Below, piece by piece: positions 59,101 to 64,000 of a stretch of 64,000 nucleotides of DNA. The notes under the pieces were generated by a model that did not search any database, was not told the DNA's origin, and was given only the letters and a program-made list of their open reading frames with translations. Within the stretch, counting starts at the first letter, position 1, and each line of letters starts with the position of its first letter. This stretch comes from Atopsyche davidsoni. Taxonomy: Eukaryota; Arthropoda; Insecta; Trichoptera; Hydrobiosidae. The stretch lies in assembly GCA_022113835.1 (NCBI GenBank), contig JAILWY010000022.1:4464001-4528000 (forward strand), given 5' to 3'. The position numbers and the translations under genes were made by a program.

Positions 59101-60982
59101 AATGATGTCATTGAATTTTTATCGACTGGTTTGATTTTCAATAATAAGTCAAATGGCTAGGAGGTCACAAAATGTAATTTAAGAAGTAAACATGTTTAAT
59201 TCAAAGAAAGGCGTTTGCCGCTGCCAAAATTTCACTGTAATTTAATGTAGAGGCACTTTTTTTTTTTTTTTTCCTCCAATATTTCCGTTGCACCTTTATA
59301 ATATTCTACAGGGATGAATATATTTTTTCTTGAAATTTCAAAAAGAAAATTAAATTAAAAAAAGCAAAAATCATAAATAGGGATGACGACAGTATCAAAG
59401 AATCAAAGAAATAATTATTTTAAGGGAAAATACATATTAAAAGGATTTAAAAAAGTGATTTAGTTTTATTTAAAAATCTAAGATTAATACGATTTTCAAT
59501 AAATTAAAAGATTAAAATACTGCAATCGGCCATTTTGACTGAAACACCAATCACAGCGCATGACGTCATACTGACGTCAACAACTCTATGGTATTCAAAT
59601 TGGTCTATGGTCTTCAATGCAAACACAATGGCACGCCCGTTACAAATATAGTTAATGACGTCAGAGCGTCTAAAAAATGCTGCGATGACGTCACGCCTCG
59701 CGATGTCGCGTTTTCGCGCACTTTTGAAAAAATATTATAAAAATGGCTTTAAACATCGTTAAACTCTAGTTTTTTACCGAAATAAAGTTTTTTTCGTAAA
59801 TAGTAAATGGGTACCCCCATTATGGAAAAGGATTTGAAAATCTTTCGTCATGCCTATTGTACAAATTTTTGTAAATCACGTCGATTAATGCCCTTAATAT
59901 AGACGCCACTAATATAAGAATTGACGTTAACACGAGTGTGTGACTCTGTATTAATTGCTGCATTGTGTCTTCCAGAACGGTGACGGCTTGACGCTGACGG
60001 AGAGCGTCGTGTACCAGGCCGGAGCCCACGGCACCGGAGAGCCTCCCTTCAGCTCGCTGCTCACCTCCCAAAGTACCAAGGTACTGCACCATCAGATTTC
60101 TGACACTATATTTTATCAGACTTTTATATCGGTGCTGCAATATGGTTTTAATCACCGTGTGATTTATTTTACATTGAAGAGATAAGGTATATAATGCTGC
60201 GTTTACTGTAAAATTTAATAATTGATTTCCAGTTGGGAGGAGAGGCGGACCTGGAGGGCGCGCAGGGAGAAATCGTCTCATCGCAGACCATCAGCTCCAA
60301 GACACGCACCGTGGAGACCATCACGGTTCGTGCCTCCTTCACTTTAACGCTTTGGAAGATACGAATATAGATTTGTGAACATATTCTTCTTGTGAATGTT
60401 AAATGACGTGATAATTTGCATCGTCTCCAGTACAAGACTGAGCGAGATGGCGTGGTGGAGACTCGAGTAGAGCAGAAGATCACCATCCAGTCCGACGGCG
60501 ACCCCATCGACCACGATCGAGCACTTGCAGAGGCCATCCAGGTATGGAAAATTGACCACACTTTGAACTTTCTTCAGCATAGGCGACCCATTGGATGACT
60601 GTCTAATATATTTTTGGCATTATTAGAGCTTAGACTGAATTTGTTAAAAAAAAAAATATTATACACTTACCTATACATAAACATATACTTTTTTTTATTT
60701 TGATAATTTCAACACTAAAATTTTAAATTTATTACCGCATTTAATAATATTTATGAAAGGTTTTGTTGAATTAAAAAAATATGAAAAATGAAAGCTCAAT
60801 ATTTTAGAAACCCTGGATCATGTATTATTAAGGATTCAGCTAATCTATCCTAGCGTGATCTCCCATTAAAAATATATATATCTCTGAAATGTGATGTTCT
60901 TCTATTACAGGAAGCAACAGCGATGAACCCTGACATGACGGTGGAGAAGATAGAAATTCAACAGCAGACTCAGCAGCAGTAG
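40976..60982 (+). CDS. cora: Coracle homologue, band 4.1 family FERM protein with giant repeat exon
   Basis: Coracle is a cytoplasmic scaffold of septate junctions that binds the tails of membrane proteins such as Neurexin IV. Eighteen coding exons join in frame: 40976-41116, 41506-41653, 42020-42186, 42296-42423, 42602-42754, 43198-43383, 43512-43684, 44214-44347, 46055-46144, 48646-48808, 48960-49042, 51152-56482, 56908-57135, 57985-58092, 59976-60080, 60233-60325, 60431-60541, 60911-60982. The sum is 7614 nt, 2537 residues. The ATG has a perfect GCCACC Kozak context. Domains are FERM (about 33-315), FERM-adjacent (318-365), basic/acidic linkers, repeat region (766-1910 and degenerate beyond) and the 4.1 C-terminal domain (about 2258-2537). 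Reported Drosophila forms are shorter (about 1700 residues for the long one, from memory), so the repeat region appears expanded. Small cassette exons in the long introns could have been missed. Confidence 0.93.
41506..41653 (+). CDS. cora: coracle exon 3, FERM F1 lobe
   Basis: It starts at [20 protein letters not shown] after TTCCAG and reads [23 protein letters not shown]. The LEKDYFGL motif is diagnostic of 4.1-type FERM F1. The donor is A followed by GTAAGT, phase 1. Confidence 0.95.
42020..42186 (+). CDS. cora: coracle exon 4, FERM F1/F2
   Basis: It encodes [20 protein letters not shown], the F1-F2 linker, and [11 protein letters not shown] / [15 protein letters not shown] of the alpha-helical F2 lobe. 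The acceptor is GATTTCAG and the donor GTAAAC, ending phase 0. Confidence 0.95.
42296..42423 (+). CDS. cora: coracle exon 5, FERM F2 lobe
   Basis: It encodes [26 protein letters not shown] and [12 protein letters not shown]. The join to the next exon splits the Lys codon in phase 2. The donor is GTAATT and the acceptor TTCCAG. Confidence 0.94.
42602..42754 (+). CDS. cora: coracle exon 6, FERM F2/F3
   Basis: It encodes [40 protein letters not shown] and [11 protein letters not shown], the end of F2 and the start of the PTB-like F3 lobe. YGVDLHPA is a near-invariant 4.1 signature. The donor GTGAGT is in phase 2. Confidence 0.95.
43198..43383 (+). CDS. cora: coracle exon 7, FERM F3 lobe
   Basis: It encodes [40 protein letters not shown] and [13 protein letters not shown]. 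The [11 protein letters not shown] and [12 protein letters not shown] blocks are hallmarks of the FERM C lobe. The donor is GTGAGC, phase 2. Confidence 0.95.
43512..43684 (+). CDS. cora: coracle exon 8, FERM-adjacent region
   Basis: It encodes the end of F3 and the FERM-adjacent (FA) segment: [20 protein letters not shown] and [18 protein letters not shown]. The Ser/Arg motifs ([15 protein letters not shown]) are the known phosphorylation-prone part of this region in the family. The donor is GTAAGT, phase 1. Confidence 0.93.
43953..44015. repeat. Short LINE-tail repeat copy in intron 8
   Basis: CAAGTGCCTCTCCTCAGAGG, GGTTGGTGACCATCCCACTG and an ACATATATTTAGCCTGGG end match the start of the repeats at 34799 and 36378. 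It is a 5'-truncated copy. Confidence 0.6.
44214..44347 (+). CDS. cora: coracle exon 9, basic linker
   Basis: It encodes [40 protein letters not shown] and KQKDK, a hydrophilic linker after the FA region. The acceptor is TTTCTTTCAG and the donor GTAAAC, ending phase 0. Confidence 0.88.
44348..46054 (+). other. cora: coracle intron 9 (1.7 kb)
   Basis: It contains the inverted-repeat element at 44520-44893. I saw no additional exon, although both flanking exons are phase 0, so a small cassette could be overlooked. Confidence 0.6.
44520..44893. mobile_element. MITE-like element with 13-bp inverted ends
   Basis: ACGCAGGGATGGG at 44520-44532 is mirrored exactly by CCCATCCCTGCGT at 44881-44893, giving a 374-bp unit inside intron 9. 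The plus strand is open for about 100 codons across its middle, but without a recognisable domain. No clear target-site duplication is seen. Confidence 0.65.
46055..46144 (+). CDS. cora: coracle exon 10, small phase-0 exon with weak splice sites
   Basis: Thirty codons ([30 protein letters not shown]) join in frame with both neighbours. The acceptor ends CTGCAAG rather than CAG, and the donor is AAG/GTCCAA, which is poor. GC- and codon-rich composition against AT-rich flanks supports coding. Symmetric phase and weak sites suggest it may be a cassette exon. Confidence 0.75.
46145..48645 (+). other. cora: coracle intron 10 (2.5 kb)
   Basis: The intron is AT-rich with T homopolymers. The frames at 47548-47990 (minus) are low-complexity Lys/Phe runs and not supported. 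No exon was recognised inside. Confidence 0.6.
46175..46200. repeat. CCTAA-type telomere-like tract
   Basis: It reads CAACCTAACCTAACCCTA, the complement strand of the insect telomere repeat TTAGG with one variant unit. It lies 30 nt inside intron 10. Confidence 0.6.
48646..48808 (+). CDS. cora: coracle exon 11, charged linker
   Basis: It encodes [20 protein letters not shown], a run of Lys-Asp pairs ([16 protein letters not shown]) and [12 protein letters not shown]. The donor is G/GTACCG, phase 1. Reading through the donor meets TAA after a few codons (48826-48828), so intron retention would truncate the protein before the C-terminal domain. Confidence 0.88.
48885..48906. repeat. TTAGG telomere-like tract
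   Basis: About three units of GTTAGGTTAGGTTAGGTT lie inside the short intron 11, matching the insect telomere repeat. Confidence 0.75.
48960..49042 (+). CDS. cora: coracle exon 12, acidic linker
   Basis: After TTTTTCCAG it completes a Gly codon and reads [27 protein letters not shown]. The donor is AAG/GTCAGT, phase 0. Exons 11 and 12 together form a phase 0-0 pair. Confidence 0.85.
49043..51151 (+). other. cora: coracle intron 12 (2.1 kb)
   Basis: It holds a dispersed repeat at 50311-50455 and no recognised exon. The last 120 nt before the giant exon contain no AG dinucleotide and carry the pyrimidine tract far upstream (about 51030-51090), an unusual acceptor layout. Confidence 0.65.
50311..50455. 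repeat. Dispersed repeat related to 26640-26885
   Basis: It shares GTGCTGGGTCCATCGTCAGG and GGCTGCCAAAACCTACGAAC with the copy in intron 1. It has no coding capacity of its own. Confidence 0.5.
51152..56482 (+). CDS. cora: coracle exon 13, giant repeat exon (1777 codons)
   Basis: This uninterrupted 5331-nt exon begins [20 protein letters not shown] with a Lys/Pro/Glu-rich segment, then a Ser/Asp/Pro-rich part to about 51880. Seven units start at 51881, 52199, 52520, 52841, 53162, 53483 and 53801 (106-107 codons each). A Pro/Ser-rich spacer follows (about 54100-54364), then three units starting at 54365, 54686 and 55004 and a degenerate set of shorter DPKTG motifs to about 56070. A unit reads roughly [57 protein letters not shown] and [12 protein letters not shown]. 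The exon ends with [20 protein letters not shown] and [13 protein letters not shown], the start of the 4.1 C-terminal domain. It is phase 0 at both ends. The acceptor at 51150-51151 has a rival AG 5 nt downstream that would shift the frame; the donor AAG/GTTTGT is weak. Confidence 0.92.
51881..54100 (+). repeat. cora: Protein-coding tandem repeat, block 1 (7 units of 318-321 bp)
   Basis: Unit starts are spaced 318, 321, 321, 321, 321 and 318 bp, so length is held at 106-107 residues while sequence has diverged. Within each unit the motif (I/V)DP-x-(T/S)G-(K/Q) recurs roughly every 20-25 residues, which suggests the large unit was itself built by duplication of a small beta-turn motif. Confidence 0.92.
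54365..55325 (+). repeat. cora: Protein-coding tandem repeat, block 2 (3 units plus degenerate tail)
   Basis: Three units start at 54365, 54686 and 55004 (321 and 318 bp spacing). The third loses its spacing after [16 protein letters not shown], and the DPKTG motif continues irregularly to about 56070. Confidence 0.88.
56908..57135 (+). CDS. cora: coracle exon 14, C-terminal domain
   Basis: It encodes [40 protein letters not shown] and [20 protein letters not shown], ending TTVLTGDQ. This is the 4.1 CTD core. Phase 0 at both ends; the acceptor is AATGCAG and the donor GTATGA. GC content is much higher than in the flanks. Confidence 0.92.
57136..57984 (+). other. cora: coracle intron 14
   Basis: An 849-nt AT-rich intron ending in a strong C-rich tract and GCAG. 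No other feature was recognised. Confidence 0.7.
57985..58092 (+). CDS. cora: coracle exon 15, Ser/Asp-rich insert in CTD
   Basis: Thirty-six codons: [36 protein letters not shown]. The acceptor is CCCCGCAG and the donor GTAAGT; phase 0 at both ends, so it can be skipped in frame. It splits the CTD sequence and may be isoform-specific. Confidence 0.85.
58581..58734. mobile_element. MITE-like repeat copy 3 with inverted ends
   Basis: CACACGCAGCGACACAACT (58596-58614) matches the reverse complement of 58701-58719 at 18 of 19 bases, and homology extends about 15 bp outward at lower identity. The inverted ends share the TACACACG core with the copies at 18152 and 27318. Confidence 0.65.
58993..59054 (+). 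repeat. tRNA-derived SINE head
   Basis: A box A-like CGGCTGAGTGGTTAGA and a box B-like GGTTCAATC (59039-59047) are spaced as in a tRNA, with an imperfect anticodon-like stem (CTCTCGACTGAGAG). Box B lacks the canonical CG step, so it is a SINE rather than a functional tRNA. Confidence 0.6.
59561..59693. promoter_or_regulatory. cora: Cluster of four CRE palindromes
   Basis: Perfect TGACGTCA occurs at 59561-59568, 59572-59579, 59656-59663 and 59686-59693, near a CCAATCACAG motif. This site binds CREB/ATF-type bZIP factors. The cluster may be an intronic enhancer or may belong to a repeat. Confidence 0.5.
59976..60080 (+). CDS. cora: coracle exon 16, C-terminal domain
   Basis: It encodes [35 protein letters not shown] after GTCTTCCAG. 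The donor is GTACTG; phase 0 at both ends. Confidence 0.88.
60233..60325 (+). CDS. cora: coracle exon 17, C-terminal domain
   Basis: It encodes [31 protein letters not shown]. The [18 protein letters not shown] block is a strong 4.1 CTD signature. The acceptor is TTTCCAG and the donor GTTCGT. Confidence 0.93.
60431..60541 (+). CDS. cora: coracle exon 18, C-terminal domain
   Basis: It encodes [37 protein letters not shown]. The [12 protein letters not shown] and [10 protein letters not shown] blocks match the end of the 4.1 CTD. Phase 0 at both ends; the donor is GTATGG. Confidence 0.94.
60911..60982 (+). CDS. cora: coracle exon 19, terminal coding exon
   Basis: It encodes [23 protein letters not shown] and the TAG stop (60980-60982). 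[11 protein letters not shown] is the conserved 4.1 C terminus. It is followed three bases later by a likely GTGAGT donor in the 3' UTR. Confidence 0.94.
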   Translation, partial: EATAMNPDMTVEKIEIQQQTQQQ

Positions 60983-60985
60983 CCA

Positions 60986-61079
60986 GTGAGTATCACAAAC
61001 GTACCATCAATACATAAGTGCATTTCGTGAAGAGGCACACGTAGATTCGAAGATGTTTTAATGATGATTTTTGTTTCAG
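60986..61079 (+). other. cora: Probable 3' UTR intron of coracle
   Basis: CCA/GTGAGT begins three nt after the stop, and TTGTTTCAG ends at 61079, giving a 94-nt intron of typical insect size. The junction lies under 50 nt from the stop, so it should not trigger nonsense-mediated decay. Confidence 0.6.
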
Positions 61080-61345
61080 ATACGATTGGCAGATCACTGG
61101 ATGTGTTCACGACTCTAGCCAAAATAAATTGATACAAAAAAGTAGAGAAGCATTTAGAGTAGTCCAAGTCCAACAACCGTAAACTTCTTCAATATCGTTT
61201 GTACAGATGTCGCGCCTTCTCGCTTGTTGAAGCTTTATCTTTTCTAATTCGATAATGGAAGCGCGCCGGCGGGCGACGGCCCGTCGTCGAGTCCGGCGTG
61301 TAATCGCGTAAGATTATTTTGAGTTGAAATTAGCGTCGCGTTTAA

Positions 61346-61351
61346 AATAAA
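61346..61351 (+). terminator. cora: Polyadenylation signal, proximal
   Basis: AATAAA about 365 nt after the stop codon, within moderately GC-rich UTR sequence. Confidence 0.5.
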
Positions 61352-61460
61352 GAGCAAGCCCGCTTACTGTAAGATTTCGAAGAGTAAAATGTACAAAGAG
61401 TTCGGACGAATTGGGGACTGTCGCGTTTGCCGGCGCGCTTCGATTCATTTATGATATTTT

Positions 61461-61466
61461 AATAAA
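61461..61466 (+). terminator. cora: Polyadenylation signal, distal
   Basis: A second AATAAA, followed by a GTCTGTTTAGTC GU-rich stretch that fits a downstream element; a better 3' end candidate than the proximal one. Confidence 0.5.
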
Positions 61467-61490
61467 AAGTCTGTTTAGTCATTGAAAATT

Positions 61491-64000
61491 TAAAAAGTAA
61501 ATTTTGCTCTCTCTTAAAAAGTATAGGCAGTTATTGAGCTGTAGGGGAACGTAGGCATTATAGAATATGTTTCATCGTAATGCTGACGATTGCGTCGGGT
61601 TAACAGCTGCGAGTGTTCAGGTTGGCGCCCGCGTCGCGTCTCCGACGTCCGGTTCTTCTATCTCGTGCGAGTTGCCTTAAAAGTAAACTTTTGTGATCTA
61701 TGTAAGTGTAAGTCAATGTATTGCATATGTTTAAAACATAAATGTGTAAATAAGCCATCATTTCAAGCCGGCCTGCAAGTTTTTTTTAACTCGGAACTGC
61801 TGTTCCGAGTTTAAATTTTTGAATCAATGTGAAATGGAACGCGTGTTCCGCGTTTGAATTTGAAAAAAGAACCGGCCGAAGGAGGGGACGGAATGGAACA
61901 TCTTTTGACTTTCTTTGCCTTTGTTTATTTGTAATCTGTCTTTGTTTTTTTTTTTTTTTGTCATCGTGAATATATTGTCTAGTTTTAACATTTGTGTTAG
62001 TTAGCGTCGAGCTGTATGGATATTACCGAATTTATATAAAAAAGAGCCGACAGAGTTGAGAAAAAAACGACGTGATGATTATGATATATTTGATTTTGAG
62101 ATATTATTATAGGTATATATATGATATAAAAAAATGTTGTATATATAAACACTATGTGAAAATTTTATGAGAAATTTTAAAACAGTTGTTAGAAAAGGAG
62201 AGAAACATACTTAATAATATGTTCTAATTGTATTTACGACTAGGGGGCCCGTTTCTGCGGAGGCAACCGGCGGCCCCGGAATGAAAAGCAATCCGAGTTG
62301 CCTAGAGAGCTAAGACACAAATGTCCACTGAGAATGCGATGCAAATTATCGACAACCCCAGCTTATCATGTAGGAATTGAAACAAAAAAATATATATTCT
62401 AAAGTGACAAGGATCTCAAAAATCTCTTGCGTTCAAACAAAATGTTATGCGCTTATGATCCTAACGGAGTAGAGCAAGTTGCTGGGGTTTTTATCGCCGG
62501 TTGCAATCGGCACTATGTTCTATAGAGTTAGGTAAGTCGTTCTAATTATTTTTAATCATAAAGTATATATATAAATATCATAGAGTCTTTGGAGAACATA
62601 TTACTAAATATATTTCTCATCATGAGAACGGAAATACATCGGAAAAGTGTGACCACGTGTCGCCTGTTTCTTGACAAAGTTTTTTTTGCCTAACACGCTA
62701 AGGTATACGCTTTTGATGTTAGGTAGAATATCATCTGGATCCACCGGGTTCTATATATAGAATGATCGTAGCTACGCGCATATGATTTCTATTGTCAGCG
62801 TGCATCACGCAATACAATTTAATGTATCAAAATATGCTCGATTGAAATTATTAATCAGTAATTTGACCGTGATCAAGCCTATATTTTTTTCACGTAAATG
62901 AAGATGCACTCTGACAGTTGAGTTTTGTAGCGCCGTTGGTACAGTCCGTATACTTCGCGAGGGCTTCTGTTAGCGAACGATTTAGAGATTTTAAAATAAC
63001 GAGAATGACGGGGGAGTCGCTGGGATTCCCCCAAACGATGGCAACTAATAAACCTTATTTTAATGGATAGATTTGTTTTTTGATATTGTGTTCTTTTATT
63101 AGTGATTTCAATTTTATTTTTGTACGATAGGTTATAAAAAAAAACTGCGTAAATCTTAAAATCCACGATTTTATTTTGTATTAATGTCAATTAGAATTAT
63201 GATAAGACTCTGGGTTTTGACTGAAACACGCTAAGCACGCCGTTTTATGCTAAGAATGAAGCGCAGCCTATATAAGCTATAAAACAGCAACAATAAATGC
63301 TATGTAGTCCTAAATAAGAAAAAATTGGCAATTAATCTTTATTATTCCACTGTTTTATAAAGAACTTTAAAATTGCATGTTGTTTCGTCAAATGAGTATT
63401 CCAGTGAAAATGTTTTTATTTTCATGACGCATAATATAAAATAACACTGTAAGTTGTCTACACAATACATTGCGTGATAGACGTCGGTAACTTCAAACAC
63501 GAGTGTACGTGCGTGTTTAAAATCCAGAGGAATTATTGTATAAGTTTGCTACTTGAGTGTTGCTAGAATCCGCTACGTTTTTACAATTTTCCAATATTTA
63601 TAATGTTATATAAAAAAATATATATAAAGGGACTCATGCAGTGTTACTTCGCATTTGACAAATATATATAACGAAGCATTTTGAATCTGCTGGGGGCGGG
63701 CGGACGCGTCGGGCCTCATCTTTGACTGGCAGCCATAACGATACTCAACACGGCCAGTTTCTTCCGCCCGGGGGCATCCGCAGCCGTTCGGCGGACATTC
63801 CATGTCCGGGACGAGACGTACTATTTATTACGATTTCTTTTATTTTTGTTTAGTTACGTATTCTAGCAATAGAAGTGCCAGATTTTTTAATTCGAATCAT
63901 AGTTTTAAAATTATAGCTTACTAGCAGCATTATTCCCGTGCTAGGTTTTAACGCAACTCGCCGACGGCAGTTTGCGACCGTCGCGTGTAAACTGCACCGT
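61491..64000. other. Distal 3' UTR or intergenic DNA
   Basis: No gene is recognised. Frames at 61590-61814 (plus) and 62879-63190 (minus) have no domain. A GC-rich patch at 63690-63810 is open on the minus strand for a short stretch (ending outside the patch) and may belong to a repeat or to a neighbouring gene beyond the window, but this cannot be shown. Confidence 0.5.

Larger units (their letters stand above)
58093..59975 (+). other. cora: coracle intron 15 (1.9 kb)
   Basis: It contains a MITE-like copy (58581-58734), a tRNA-derived SINE head (58993-59054) and a cluster of four CRE palindromes (59561-59693). No extra exon was seen. Confidence 0.65.
61080..61490 (+). other. cora: coracle 3' UTR (proximal part)
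   Basis: Non-coding sequence after the stop contains two AATAAA signals. Longer 3' UTRs reaching further right are possible because several weaker A-rich signals follow. Confidence 0.5.

Overview
The window is nuclear DNA of a holometabolous insect, most likely a moth or butterfly (Lepidoptera). The reasons are spliced genes in AT-rich DNA, a ribosomal protein S20 and a protein 4.1/coracle gene of insect type, short TTAGG (insect telomere) tracts, and abundant remnants of Helitrons, tRNA-derived SINEs, RTE-like LINEs, hAT and Tigger/pogo elements. The order assignment is inference. There is no operon, rRNA gene or CRISPR array.

Layout. 1-11.49 kb: AT-rich, apparently intergenic, with no convincing gene; it holds a SINE relic, a short element with 17-bp inverted ends, a perfect 13-bp hairpin and a few decayed reading-frame pieces. 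11.49-15.62 kb, minus strand: complete three-exon RpS20 gene (128 aa). Its 3.2-kb first intron contains an inactivated Tigger-like DNA transposon with terminal inverted repeats. 15.62-16.3 kb: short interval between divergent genes, probably holding both promoters. 16.3-61.5 kb, plus strand: one large gene, the homologue of Drosophila coracle (band 4.1 family, septate-junction scaffold). It has a non-coding first exon, a 24.4-kb first intron rich in repeats and CpG-rich islands, and 18 coding exons that join in one open frame of 2537 codons plus stop. 61.5-64 kb: probable 3' UTR and intergenic sequence.

The coracle protein reads FERM domain (about residues 33-315), FERM-adjacent region, charged linkers, a giant 1777-residue exon, and the conserved 4.1 C-terminal domain. 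Seven consecutive units of 106-107 aa, then a Pro/Ser-rich spacer, three more such units and a degenerate tail fill most of the giant exon. Each unit is built from smaller DPKTG-type motifs. The exon is phase 0 at both ends, so it could be included or skipped without breaking the frame. Its acceptor is preceded by about 120 nt without any AG, which suggests a distant branch point and regulated splicing. This exon is the most interesting part of the window.

The two genes are related only by position: RpS20 is a constitutive translation gene with a TOP-like start, and coracle is an epithelial/glial junction gene. Exon boundaries were derived by eye from splice consensus, phase continuity and family similarity; no transcript data were available.
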